Below, piece by piece: positions 10,353 to 18,670 of a stretch of 64,000 nt of DNA. Position numbers and translations under genes: made by a program. Source of the DNA: JBGSMX01 sp963790405 (GTDB lineage Bacteria > Actinomycetota > Coriobacteriia > Anaerosomatales > JAGXFU01); the NCBI GenBank assembly GCA_963790405.1, contig CAWBOJ010000003.1:310001-374000 (forward strand), written 5' to 3'. Position 1 is the stretch's first letter. Each line of letters starts with the position of its first letter. The notes under the pieces are model-generated. The model saw only the letters and a program-made list of their open reading frames with translations, ran no database searches and was not told the DNA's origin.

Positions 10353-11070
10353 CGGTTGATGTCGACGACGACTACCGAGATGTTGTCGTGACCACCGGCT
10401 GCGTTCGCGGCGTCGACGAGCGCGCGAACGGTCGATCTCGGGGTCCCGGTACAAGCCGAGGATGCGCTCGATCTGTGGCGTCGGTGAGCATGCTGGTGAG
10501 ACCGTCGGAGCACAGCAGCAGCGTGTCGCCTACATCGGCGTCGACCTCGTAGGTATCGGCGTACATGTTGGGGTCGGAGCCCAGCGCGCGGGTGATGACG
10601 CTACGGTTGGGGTGTACGCGCGATTCCTCTTCGGTGAGCGTGCCCTGGCGGATCATGTCGGCGACCATCGAGTGGTCCTGGGTGATCCGCTCGAGCACGC
10701 CGTTGTGGCACAGATAGGCGCGACTGTCGCCGACATGCGCTACGACGATGAAGGTGCCCTCGACCAGAGCGGTGGTCAGCGTCGTGCCCATGCCCGCGCG
10801 GCCGTGGCCTTCAGTTGCCGCCTGTACTACGGCGCGATTGGCGCGAGCGCACCGCGCGGCCGAGGCTCTTCGCGTCGGCCCGACCGGGGGCGTTCGTCAC
10901 GCAGCTCCTCGATCGCCAGTCGTGCTCGCGATCTCGCCGGCCTGGTGTCCGCCAAGGCCGTCGGCCACCGCGAACAGCGGCGGCGAGAGCAGGACCGCGT
11001 CTTCGTTGTGGGTCCGGACCCGGCCTACATCCGACAGGCCCGCGTAGTGGCGCCGGTCCGAGCGCGTCAT
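10349..11070 (-). pseudogene. stp: PP2C-type Ser/Thr phosphatase (PstP/Stp), frameshifted
   Basis: Begins MTRSDRRHYAGLSDVGRVRT then HNEDAVLL, FAVADGLGGHQAGEIAS, continues after a break as MGTTLTTALVEGTFIVVAHV-GDSRAYL, ITQDHSMVADMIRQG, ALGSDPNMYADTYEVD, GDTLLLCSDGL, and ends in another frame with AAGGHDNISVVVVDINR. The PP2C metal-binding motifs (RxxNED, DGxGG, GDSR, SDGL, GGxDN) are all present. It is about 240 codons, so it lacks the extracellular tail of mycobacterial PstP. Overlapping ATGA joints tie it to fhaB upstream and the small membrane protein downstream. It should dephosphorylate PknB, its targets and FHA partners. Confidence 0.88.
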
Positions 11071-11488
11071 GCCTTCTCCACCTTGAGGCGCACGGTCCCG
11101 AGCGTCGATCACGTCACCGGGCGCGAGCGCGGCGGGCGCGAGGCAGGCGTGCGCCGTTGAGGATCGTGCCGTTCGTCGAGCCGAGGTCTTCGAGGATCGC
11201 GTCCGTCGCCGGACGGCACGATCACGCGCGTGCCGCGAGGACACGAAGTCGTCGGCGATGACGATGTCGCATCGGGCGAGCGACCGATCACGACCGGCGA
11301 GGTCGAGCGGCACGCGCGTGCCGCGCACGGTGCGCGGCCCCTCAGCGACGCGCAAGACGAGTGCGCGCCCGCCGCCGGCGCCTGCGACCGCGACGCGGCC
11401 CGAGACCGGCACGCACGGCGGCGAACAGGAACAGGTAGAGCAGCGCCAGCAGCAGCAGTTTGCCGACGAACAGGATGATGTCGACCAT
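11067..11488 (-). pseudogene. membrane-anchored FHA-domain protein (FhaB-like), frameshifted
   Basis: N-terminal TM segment MVDIILFVGKLLLLALLYLF followed by an FHA domain split over frames: RCDIVIADDFVSSRHARVIV, LEDLGSTNGTILNG and the terminal GTVRLKVEKA. The FHA phosphothreonine-binding elements (G-R near SLARCD, SSRHA, STNGT) are visible. Length (about 140 codons) matches FhaB/FipA. The stop overlaps the phosphatase start (ATGA). FhaB binds phosphorylated FtsZ/FtsQ or PknA/B substrates in relatives; the partner here is not known. Confidence 0.82.
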
Positions 11489-11492
11489 GCGG

Positions 11493-12243
11493 CTAGCCCT
11501 TCGGCTCGTGGAAGACCAGCTGTGTGGCGCCGATCTGGATCGTGTCTCCATCGTGCAGATGCTGCTGGTCGATGCGCTCCCCGTTGACGTACGTGCCGTT
11601 GGTCGAGCCCAGGTCCTCGATCGCCCAGCCGTTGCGGGTTCGAGCACGAACGCCGCATGGCGTCGCGAGATGTTGGCGTCGGCGAGGCAGATGTCGCATT
11701 CGGCAAGACGGCCGATCATCGATGCGGTCGCCTTTGAGCGCGATGTCGTGTCCGGTATCGCTCACCGTGATCGTGGCGAGGGCGTGCACCGCGTGCACGC
11801 GCGGTGCGGCCGCGGGCGCCAGGGTGCTCGGTACGACGGCGTTGCCGCGGCCGCACCGGCGTCCGGCGATCCGGGCGCTGTCATCTTCGAGCTCACGCGG
11901 AAGCGACCGAGCTTGAGGTCGTCGTGGACCAGGAACGTGATCGCCGGACGCGCGAGCAGGTCGTAGCCCTGCTCGCCTGCGTGCCCGACGAGGTAGGTCG
12001 ACGAGCTCGCCGGCGAGTGTGGTCGCGAAGTCGCCCAGCTGCTCTCGATCCTCGGCAGAGAGTGCCACGGCATAGCTGGGTCGGCGCGTAGACCTTGCCT
12101 ACACCGACGCTGCGCGCGTCATCCATTGCGCGGGAGAGGGCTTTCGCGACTTCTGCAGGCTGGACCGGCGAGCGGAAGGCACCGGCGAACAGGCCTTCCA
12201 CGGCCCTCGACAGGCGATCTTCGAAGTCGGACATGATGCTCAT
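11493..12243 (-). pseudogene. DUF3662-FHA protein (FhaA-like), multiply frameshifted
   Basis: The N-terminus MSIMSDFEDRLSRAVEGLFA with FRSPVQPAEVAKALSRAMDD is the DUF3662 signature of FhaA. Later pieces in other frames read TYLVGHAGEQGYDLLARPAI then TFLVHDDLKLGRFRVSSK, ATITVSDTGHDIALKGDRID, GRLAECDICLADANISRRHA and IEDLGSTNGTYVNGERIDQQ, ending LVFHEPKG. Thus an N-terminal DUF3662 and a C-terminal FHA domain (R, SxxH and NG motifs kept) joined by an Ala/Pro linker. At least four frame changes lie in 750 bp. FhaA in mycobacteria binds the pseudokinase MviN and regulates peptidoglycan synthesis; the same role is a reasonable inference. Confidence 0.85.
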
Positions 12244-12319
12244 AGAGCCCCTTCGCGAACTTCGGTCGTGACGCTTTCGTTGGACGTGCACAGCTTGGAC
12301 GAGCGAGCGATCGGTCGAA

Positions 12320-14041
12320 TCATGTTTCCTCGCCGCGCACCGGCGGTCCGGCCGTCACGACGATCACCACCAGTATAGAAGAGGCCATGACATGCGTGAG
12401 CAAGGGCTCCCCAATCCATGTTGCCGAAGCGTTGAGGTGTGCCGCAAGCAAGTCCGCGAGTACGTAGCCTCCGTACATAGTGAGTATGCCCAGCGCTCCG
12501 CCGGCAAGTGCGGCCGCTCTGCTCGCTCGCGAGCACGCCAGCGACATCACTGCGGCTGCCAGCGCCCATGCGGCGATGACCGCGATCGGCGCAGGGGTCG
12601 AGACGAGCAGCCGCACGCCACCGTTCGGCACACGCGAGCGCAGCGGATCGAGTAGCAGCCGCCACCCGACATCCAGGTACGGCGCTCTTCCTCCCGACGC
12701 TGCCGATGCGAGCATCGTGAGCCCCGCTGCGTAGGCCGCCAGCGCTGCGGCTTTCAAAGGACGCACCTCGTATCCGAGGAGCACGCCGCCCGCCGGTGCA
12801 CCCTTCGCGATACCGAGAACGGGTGTGAGCAGTGCGCCGCTCGCGGCAGCTCCGGTGCGGCCTGCGAACCACCACACCACACTGCCGGCGACACCGAACA
12901 CGAGCGCGAGCAGCCAGAATCCCGCCGCGGCAAGACCGACCGTGAACATGCCGATGCCGACGATGGTTCCGAGCGCGGGCACGAGCGCACCTGCGACGGC
13001 GGCCAGCGCAGCCGCAGCGGCGAGCGGCAGCAGCTCGAGTTTGAAAGCGCCGAGTCCCGCCCACACCAGCCAGGCGGAAGCCGCAGCCGCACCGAGTCGG
13101 CGCACGATTCCAGTGAATCGAGACAGACGATCCCACGCGCCGAGCTGCTCCAGAGACGATGGTCCGAAGCCCACTTCCGTTGCGTGGGTCTCAGCTAACT
13201 CGGCCAGCTCCTCGCGTCCTGCGGTAGCGTCGCCCAGATAGGGGAGAAGCCGACCGGCGAACTCTGTGACCGAGTCGTATCGATCGACGCGGTAGGTCTC
13301 CAGCGCGGCCAAGACGATGTCGTCGATCTCGCGTGCAAGTGAAGGCCCGAACTCGCTCGGAGCTGGCGGGTCGATGATCTCGGCCTTGAAAACGGCGCCC
13401 TCGATCGTGTCCGAGGCGAATGGATTCGCATCGGTCAGCATCTCGAAGGTCAGCGCCGCGAGCGCCCATACGTCGGTGGATTCATCGAGCATCTCGCCGT
13501 GCAGCTGCTCGAGCGGCATGTAGCCGAGTGTCCCACCGAGGGCGGATCCATGGCCTGCGATCGTGGACAGCGCCGAGACGCCGAAATCCGCGACTTTCGC
13601 GCGTCCGTCTCGCGTGATGAGCACGTTCTCGGGCTTGATGTCGAGGTGAAGCACGCCGTTGTCGTGCGCGAACTCGAGAGCTGAGGCCACGTCGCCGAGA
13701 ATCGCGGCCACCAGTTCGGTGTTGAGAGGGCCGTCGAGGTCGAGCAGGTCGGCCACGGACGGGCCGTCGATGTACTCCATGATGATGAACGCCTCGTCGG
13801 CGTCGGTGTCCCACTCATGGACTGTGACGATGTTGGGATGGTTGAGCAGCGCCGCAGTACGGGCTTCCGCAAGTCCTGCAGGGATGGCGGGTGTGCCGGA
13901 GCGGTTCCTCGGCAAAGGAAGTCGCTTGATCGCCACCCGACGCTGTATCCGGGTGTCGTAGGCGAGCACAACGTCGCCGAACCCGCCGCTCGCGAGTTCT
14001 CCGAGCGGACGATAGCGATCGAGAATCAGCGGTCGGTCCAC
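12320..14041 (-). CDS. Ser/Thr kinase with a multi-pass membrane C-terminus, non-RD catalytic loop
   Basis: A 573-residue protein; GTG 14041 is favoured by AGGAG six bases upstream. The kinase domain (about 1-270) has ELASGGFGDVVLAYD, VAIKRLP lysine and DFG (VADFGVSAL), but the catalytic loop reads LHLDIKPEN, so the usual HRD arginine is Leu and it is a non-RD kinase. The APE position reads MPLEQLHG. After a soluble linker come seven or so hydrophobic segments rich in Ala/Gly (residues 310-565), unlike the PASTA architecture of PknB. It is the first visible gene of the fhaA-fhaB-stp-ftsW-pbpA-pknB operon, the place occupied by other regulatory genes in Actinobacteria. Aspartate and lysine are intact, so activity is likely, possibly independent of activation-loop phosphorylation. 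Confidence 0.85.
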   Translation of the reverse strand: MDRPLILDRYRPLGELASGGFGDVVLAYDTRIQRRVAIKRLPLPRNRSGTPAIPAGLAEARTAALLNHPNIVTVHEWDTDADEAFIIMEYIDGPSVADLLDLDGPLNTELVAAILGDVASALEFAHDNGVLHLDIKPENVLITRDGRAKVADFGVSALSTIAGHGSALGGTLGYMPLEQLHGEMLDESTDVWALAALTFEMLTDANPFASDTIEGAVFKAEIIDPPAPSEFGPSLAREIDDIVLAALETYRVDRYDSVTEFAGRLLPYLGDATAGREELAELAETHATEVGFGPSSLEQLGAWDRLSRFTGIVRRLGAAAASAWLVWAGLGAFKLELLPLAAAAALAAVAGALVPALGTIVGIGMFTVGLAAAGFWLLALVFGVAGSVVWWFAGRTGAAASGALLTPVLGIAKGAPAGGVLLGYEVRPLKAAALAAYAAGLTMLASAASGGRAPYLDVGWRLLLDPLRSRVPNGGVRLLVSTPAPIAVIAAWALAAAVMSLACSRASRAAALAGGALGILTMYGGYVLADLLAAHLNASATWIGEPLLTHVMASSILVVIVVTAGPPVRGEET

Positions 14042-14098
14042 CTCAAGCTCCTGCGGTGCGAGGGTCCACACACACATTCTATCGGAGCACGGCGTGGT

Positions 14099-14914
14099 CT
14101 ACGCGCGCGCCGGTTTGCGGGCGAGCATCACGATCTGCCGGTTCTGGAAACGCACCAGCGAGCCGTCCTCGGCGAACTCGGGTTGCATCCACTCGCGCAT
14201 TCCCTCCGGGGCCTCGCGCATGATGTCACGGAGTCTCTTGCACACGTCCGGCGAACACGACTGGATTGCAGCCCACCACTCGAAGTCCAGTTGCTTGTCG
14301 AACAGCTCGTGGCGCTCGACCGCTAGACCCGCTCGCGTGGCGAGTTCCATCCAGCTGTCCGGCGTGTAGCAGTGGTTGTGCGAGGGGTCGCGCAGCCGCT
14401 CGAACAGGTTGATCGTGGTTGCCGAGGAACGCTGGTCGGGAAGCGCTTGGTCCTGAAAGCCGAGACACCCGCCGGGGCGCAGCACCCGGGCCGCCTCGAC
14501 AAAGAAGGCCACCGCGTCGGGGAAGTGGTGTGCAGCGATGCGGCAGGTCACGATGTCGAACGAGTCGTCCTCGAAGGGCAACTTCGCGGCGTCAGCTTCC
14601 ACGAACTCGGCGTCCTCGTACCCGTTCGAGACGAGGTGGTCGCGGGTCTCGGCGAGCATCTCGGGGGTGATGTCGACGGCGGTGACGACGGCACCTGCCC
14701 GCGCAAGCCCAAGCGTCACATGTCCGCCTCCGCAGGCGATGTCCACCGCTCGCTCGCCCTCGTGCGCGTCCACCCATTCGAGCAGCGTCTCGAGGTCGTC
14801 CCCACTGCGGTGTACCTCGCTCGCACGGTAGTCGGCGGCCGTGCGCCCGAACCGCTCCTTCGATGAGGAGCGGAGCTTCTCGGCCTTGTCCCGGCCGGTT
14901 ATGTCGTCAGTCAC
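14099..14914 (-). CDS. class I SAM-dependent methyltransferase (UbiE/COQ5-like)
   Basis: A 271-residue protein starting at GTG 14914 (GGGGGGAATAGGA upstream), reading VTDDITGRDKAEKLRSSSKE. Motif I is VDIACGGGHVTLGLA, motif II is AVDITPEML, followed by DAAKLPFEDDSFDIVTCR and VLRPGGCLGFQD, the Methyltransf_11 pattern. The substrate cannot be read; the UbiE resemblance is to the fold. A longer upstream extension in the same frame is not protein-like. It is the only gene between the kinase operon and a divergent lipoprotein. Confidence 0.85.
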   Translation of the reverse strand: MTDDITGRDKAEKLRSSSKERFGRTAADYRASEVHRSGDDLETLLEWVDAHEGERAVDIACGGGHVTLGLARAGAVVTAVDITPEMLAETRDHLVSNGYEDAEFVEADAAKLPFEDDSFDIVTCRIAAHHFPDAVAFFVEAARVLRPGGCLGFQDQALPDQRSSATTINLFERLRDPSHNHCYTPDSWMELATRAGLAVERHELFDKQLDFEWWAAIQSCSPDVCKRLRDIMREAPEGMREWMQPEFAEDGSLVRFQNRQIVMLARKPARA

Positions 14915-15040
14915 GTTCCTATTCCCCCCTCGGGCGAGTGTCGCCAAGCCACCAGTATGGAGCGGCGCGTGACCGTGCGCCAGTAGGGACCTCGTGCTAC
15001 GCTCGCTCGGAATTGCGATCCGGAAACGGGAGGGTTCGTC

Positions 15041-15604
15041 ATGAAGATCCTCGTTCGTTCGGTCCTCGCCATAGCGCTCGCATGTGTTCTCGCCGGGTGC
15101 GCGCAGACCTCGACACCAGCCGAGGAAAGCGCGCCCGCGTCGACCTCCTCGGCGGAGCAGGCAGCGGAGCAGCAAGACGAGTCTCAGAATGCCGGCGGCG
15201 TGGCGGTCGATCCGACGACACTGCTGACACCGGCAGACGTCGAGAGCGTGTCGGGCCTTTCCGGATTGAAGGTGGTTCCCTACGATCCGTCGATCGGCGC
15301 CGGCGGCAAGGTGAACATCGCCACGGCCGACGGCCAACTCGTCGCGATGCTCGTCTTCGAAGGGCCGGACGTGTGGGAGGCCTGGAACAGCGATGGTGTG
15401 ACATTCGGCCAGGAGTACACGCCGACGGTCGGCGATGAGAGCTTCACTGGCCCCGCCGAGATGGACACCCCCTACATCTTCGCTTTCCGCAATGGTGACA
15501 ACGCCGTAGTGATCGACACCTTCTTCGATGCTGGTGCGACGAACACGATTCTCACGGTCGAGCAACTTGCAGAACTCGCGAGACTGGTCGACTCGCGCCT
15601 GTAG
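15041..15604 (+). CDS. lipoprotein of unknown function
   Basis: 187 residues: signal peptide with lipobox VLAGC (Cys about residue 20), a low-complexity Ala/Ser/Glu linker (to about residue 50), then a compact domain with VDPTTLLTPADVESVSGLSG and a terminal helix. The domain layout (TPADVxxVSG, then ATADGQLVAMLVF) resembles small extracytoplasmic lipoproteins that measure or bind something, but no family is assigned. The ATG follows CGGGAGGG. It precedes tRNA-Leu by 60 bp. Confidence 0.75.
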   Translation: MKILVRSVLAIALACVLAGCAQTSTPAEESAPASTSSAEQAAEQQDESQNAGGVAVDPTTLLTPADVESVSGLSGLKVVPYDPSIGAGGKVNIATADGQLVAMLVFEGPDVWEAWNSDGVTFGQEYTPTVGDESFTGPAEMDTPYIFAFRNGDNAVVIDTFFDAGATNTILTVEQLAELARLVDSRL

Positions 15605-15620
15605 GCTGACCTTGGTTCCT

Positions 15621-15649
15621 TTACGCTCCATGACCAGCAGTGCTATTCT
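15621..15649 (+). promoter_or_regulatory. candidate sigma-70 promoter of tRNA-Leu
   Basis: TTACGC, 17 bp, TATTCT, ending 16 bp before the tRNA-Leu 5' end. The -10 is good, the -35 moderate. Confidence 0.45.
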
Positions 15650-15664
15650 TCTGCTCTGCGTCAC

Positions 15665-15750
15665 GCGGGTGTGGCGGAATGGCAGACGCGCATGGTTCAG
15701 GTCCATGTGGGCTTAGGCCCGTGAAGGTTCAACTCCTTTCACCCGCACCA
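15665..15750 (+). tRNA. tRNA-Leu (anticodon CAG)
   Basis: An 86-nt class II tRNA: acceptor GCGGGTG/CACCCGC, anticodon loop TTCAGGT between CATGG and CCATG, variable arm GTGGGCTTAGGCCCGT, GGTTCAACTCC T arm, encoded CCA. Decodes CUG. Confidence 0.95.
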
Positions 15751-15762
15751 AATGTGTTTGTT

Positions 15763-15798
15763 CAGGGGTTTCACTCTTTCAGGGTGAAGCCCCTGTTT
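15763..15798 (+). terminator. terminator after tRNA-Leu
   Basis: 12-bp stem CAGGGGTTTCAC / GTGAAGCCCCTG (one wobble) with a 9-nt loop followed by TTTCGTTT, 12 bp after the tRNA. Confidence 0.7.
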
Positions 15799-15860
15799 CG
15801 TTGGATTTGGGTTTCGGGTGCTGATGTCTGATGAAGCGCCCAATGTCTGTCGCTGTGCCG

Positions 15861-15879
15861 TGCGCGTCTGCCATTCCGC
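15861..15879 (-). repeat. inverted 19-nt fragment of tRNA-Leu D-arm
   Basis: On the minus strand GCGGAATGGCAGACGCGCA is identical to bases 15674-15692 of the tRNA-Leu gene, after which identity ends apart from two further G residues. The rest of the 250-bp gap between the tRNA terminator and the next lipoprotein has no gene I can support and is less GC-rich. It may be a relic of a rearrangement or an integrated element. Confidence 0.6.
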
Positions 15880-16004
15880 TACAATCCTGGGACGAGTTCA
15901 TTGAGCTGATTGAGAGTAGAAGCTGGGCGACCATTTCATTCGCATACCGCGTCTGAAGGATCATCAATGACAGTCCGACTGACCTGCACAAGGGAGCGTG
16001 GGGT

Positions 16005-16379
16005 ATGAGATTCGGCAAGCTACTACTGGCGTTGGCGTTGTCGCTGATGGTACTGAGTGCCGCGGGTTGCATTAGTGAGTCCTCGGTTAGAGAGCGTGAT
16101 GCGAAGGACGACTACTTCAAGGCCACAGGTGAGAGCCAGAGCGAGGTAATCACCACGGAGCAGTCTTTCAAAGTGGATGACAGCATGAGTGAAAGTCATC
16201 GGATGTTGGCGTTGATGATTCTGAATGGTGCTGGCATGAGCACCGAACCGAGCGACTACGATGCCGTGTACCTGGTCAAGATGAAGTGGGCGGATAGCGA
16301 CAAAGAAGTCGACATGGTCGTGATTGAGAAAGACGGAAAGACAGAAACCGTGCTACCCCAGAACCTTACCAGCGAGTAA
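16005..16379 (+). CDS. small lipoprotein, orphan
   Basis: 124 residues: signal MRFGKLLLALALSLMVLSAA with lipobox SAAGC, then a charged mature domain (KWADSDKEVDMVVIEKDGKT). The SD AGGGAGCG lies shortly before the ATG. Base composition is visibly lower in GC than the neighbours. No family is recognised. Together with the next gene and the tRNA-Leu fragment it forms a small patch that may have been acquired. Confidence 0.65.
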   Translation: MRFGKLLLALALSLMVLSAAGCISESSVRERDAKDDYFKATGESQSEVITTEQSFKVDDSMSESHRMLALMILNGAGMSTEPSDYDAVYLVKMKWADSDKEVDMVVIEKDGKTETVLPQNLTSE

Positions 16380-16501
16380 GTGAGCGCAGCTGCTCTGTAA
16401 ATGGCGGGGAGCTACACCGTCGGCTACGCGCATGGAGCGAAGGGGTATCATTTCCATGGCGCATCTGATGATGATGCCCTCCCCGCAAAGGAGTGACCGC
16501 A

Positions 16502-16846
16502 GTGACGGATTGGATGGAGCCCGTCGCGTTCGGCGACAATCTAGGTCGCGAACAGGCCACAGACATGCTCAGCTTCTACTGCAGGACGCTGAGCAATCTG
16601 GGCTACAGCCCGCATCCGTTCAAGAACATCGAGGCCAAAGTGGGGGGCAATATCTACTCGGCGGGCAAGTTCGAGGTCATGAACCACGCTCTGTGGATGT
16701 GCGATGAGACCGCCAAGTTCATCCAGCAGAACCGGCTTGCCAAAGCCTATCGCTGGCTAGGAATGATCCAGGGGATCCTGTTCATGGGCGGTGTGTTCAG
16801 CATCTCAGATCTGAAGGAACACAACGCCAAGGGAATCGGCAAGTAG
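16502..16846 (+). CDS. hypothetical protein, orphan
   Basis: 114 residues starting at GTG 16502, chosen because AAAGGAG lies 7 bp upstream (GTG 16493 would abut it). Sequence MTDWMEPVAFGDNLGREQAT, FYCRTLSNLGYSPHPFKN, HALWMCDETAKFIQQNRLAK and a mildly hydrophobic C-terminal stretch (LGMIQGILFMGGVFSISD). Mostly helical and soluble; no recognised family. It follows the orphan lipoprotein in the lower-GC patch beside tRNA-Leu. Confidence 0.6.
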   Translation: MTDWMEPVAFGDNLGREQATDMLSFYCRTLSNLGYSPHPFKNIEAKVGGNIYSAGKFEVMNHALWMCDETAKFIQQNRLAKAYRWLGMIQGILFMGGVFSISDLKEHNAKGIGK

Positions 16847-16881
16847 CCTCACAGGTCGTGTCGCGGGGGGATCGGCTTGAG

Positions 16882-17223
16882 CTACTGAGCGACCACGCTG
16901 ACGACGGATCCATCGAGCCCCACGGGGACGAGCGTGCCGCCAACCGGGGTGGCTCCGCCCGTGAAGAGAGTGCGAGCCTCGTTGTGGCCGGCTACGTTCT
17001 CGAGTTCTACCTGCCACGGCGTGTTGGCGCGTATGACGACGCCTTCAGTTGTGAAGGTCGCCACCACCGAGGGCCTGATTCGCGCGGAGAGCGAGACATC
17101 TGCACGTGCCACCTGAACGGTGGCGCTCAGGGCGACGAAGACGAGCAGAACTGCCAGCGCGAACGCAGCCATTGCCTGGTGCGTCCGCTGTCTCCGTGAG
17201 TATGTGGCCTGTTGTGCGTACAT
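16882..17223 (-). CDS. secreted small protein, unknown
   Basis: 113 residues with a strong signal peptide (AMAAFALAVLLVFVALSATV, cleavage near ARA) and an 70-residue mature part rich in beta-forming residues (VSLSARIRPSVVATFTTEGV, WQVELENV). The SD GAGGAGGCG lies 9 bp before the ATG. It resembles small immunoglobulin-like surface domains but no family is assigned. Transcribed in the same direction as, and 170 bp after, the NatA/NatB operon from which a terminator separates it. Confidence 0.65.
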   Translation of the reverse strand: MYAQQATYSRRQRTHQAMAAFALAVLLVFVALSATVQVARADVSLSARIRPSVVATFTTEGVVIRANTPWQVELENVAGHNEARTLFTGGATPVGGTLVPVGLDGSVVSVVAQ

Positions 17224-17327
17224 CCGCTTGTCGCCTCCTCACACCATTCATCGGTCGATGTACGGCCAACAATGAGTGATGGATAGCGACTAAAGGCTGA
17301 AACAGCCTGACGAACGGTCGTTCAGGC

Positions 17328-17363
17328 AAAGAAAATGCCCATCAGATGTTCGGTCCAACGGGC
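17328..17363 (-). terminator. terminator of the natAB-like operon
   Basis: On the minus strand GCCCGT ... ATGGGC (6 bp, one wobble, 14-nt loop) is followed by ATTTTCTTT, 26 bp after the permease stop. Confidence 0.55.
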
Positions 17364-17389
17364 ACGCCCCTGGGGTCTATGGGCGGTTG

Positions 17390-18670
17390 CTAGTGCTTCT
17401 TGCGGCGCAAGTTCAACTTCATCGTCAGAATCCGATCGGACGAGAAGATCTTGGCTGCTATCACGACGAGAACCGCGAACCACACGCACTGGTAGGCGAT
17501 CCCGGCGATGACCGAGGTGTAGTCATTGAGAAACAGGTTCGGTGCGGCGCTGAACGAGTGAGAGAAGGGGATCGCCAACACCAGCCACTTCAGAAGCGGT
17601 CCCGCCTTGTCGAGATCGACGAACAGCGTGAGGAAGTAGGGGATCATCACGAGAATCATCAGCGGTGCGAGGAGCGACTGCACCGCTTTCACGTTCTCGG
17701 CAAACGCTCCAAGGATGACGGCCATGGACAGCGCCACCAGGATGGACGCGAACAGACTGAGCCCCATGAGCACCCAGTCGGGCGCCGTCAGCGCCAATCC
17801 GAGCTGATCGGCGAAGCCGGTCGCCATCTGAGCCCCTCCGCCGAGACCGCCGGTGAGACCTTTCATGTAGTAGCTCAGTCCGAACATGTAGGCACCAGCC
17901 GAGAGCAGCGCGACGATGGCAGCCGCCACCATCTTGGCTGTGACCAGCGACGCCCGGCTGACGGGGGAGGACAGGAGTGTTTCGAGCGTCTTGTTCTCCT
18001 TCTCGGAGGCAATGGTCGTGGCGATCATCTGTGCCGCGAAGATGATCACTATGAACAAGACGATAGGGATGAACGTTGTTTGCTGCATGACAAAGCCCAT
18101 GACGTCGGCTACGCCGGCGGCGGCCATCGCATCACCGAGGACCACGTGTTCCGAGAAGGTGAGGGGCTCCTTGAGCTTCGCCGGATCGCGCGTTGGCAGC
18201 TCTGCGGCGATCAGCTGGTCGCTGAGCCCGTCATTGGCGGCATCCAGAACGGCACCGAGTACTTCCGATCCCTCGGCGGCGATGATCGAGAAGCCTTTGA
18301 CGACTGCGTAGGTCTCGATCTCGGGCTGCTCCCCTGACGTGGCGCTGTTCGCAAAACCTGCCGGAATGATCAGCCCGAGCTGCATGTCCTTGGTCTTGAG
18401 CTCCTCGACGAGCGCATCGCCGTCTGGTGAGGGCAGTTCGACGATCTCGAAATCGGCACTCTCGACTGCCGAAATGACGGCCGCCGATAGCTCGGAGTTG
18501 TCGAGATCGACCACGCCTACCTGTCGAGCCGCTTGTGCCTGCTCGCCTTGATCGCCCACGATGTTGCCGATAGCGACGAACATGAGGATGACGATCGCGA
18601 ACGGCAGGAGCATCTGAAGCGTGAGCAGTTCACGCAGCTCCTTTTTGAGAAGTACCGTGAACTTCCTCAT
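17390..18670 (-). CDS. ABC-2 type transporter permease, NatB-like
   Basis: A 426-residue permease. One N-terminal TM (TLQMLLPFAIVILMFVAIGN), a 150-residue extracytoplasmic domain (VGVVDLDNSELSAAVISAVE onward), then five TM segments in the C-terminal half, the ABC2_membrane_3 layout of the Na+ exporter permease NatB. The cytosolic motif ASEKENKTLETLLSSPVSR is the family signature. The start overlaps the ATPase stop by 4 bp. Exported substrate (Na+, drug or lipid) is not determined by sequence. Confidence 0.88.
   Translation of the reverse strand: MRKFTVLLKKELRELLTLQMLLPFAIVILMFVAIGNIVGDQGEQAQAARQVGVVDLDNSELSAAVISAVESADFEIVELPSPDGDALVEELKTKDMQLGLIIPAGFANSATSGEQPEIETYAVVKGFSIIAAEGSEVLGAVLDAANDGLSDQLIAAELPTRDPAKLKEPLTFSEHVVLGDAMAAAGVADVMGFVMQQTTFIPIVLFIVIIFAAQMIATTIASEKENKTLETLLSSPVSRASLVTAKMVAAAIVALLSAGAYMFGLSYYMKGLTGGLGGGAQMATGFADQLGLALTAPDWVLMGLSLFASILVALSMAVILGAFAENVKAVQSLLAPLMILVMIPYFLTLFVDLDKAGPLLKWLVLAIPFSHSFSAAPNLFLNDYTSVIAGIAYQCVWFAVLVVIAAKIFSSDRILTMKLNLRRKKH

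Noticed and set aside
15779..16072. 97-codon minus-strand frame over the tRNA fragment
   Set aside because: No SD, overlaps the lipoprotein start, composition unlike a gene.
17387..18337. 316-codon plus-strand open frame opposite the ABC permease
   Set aside because: Composition His/Arg/Glu-rich without fold; permease frame is clearly real.
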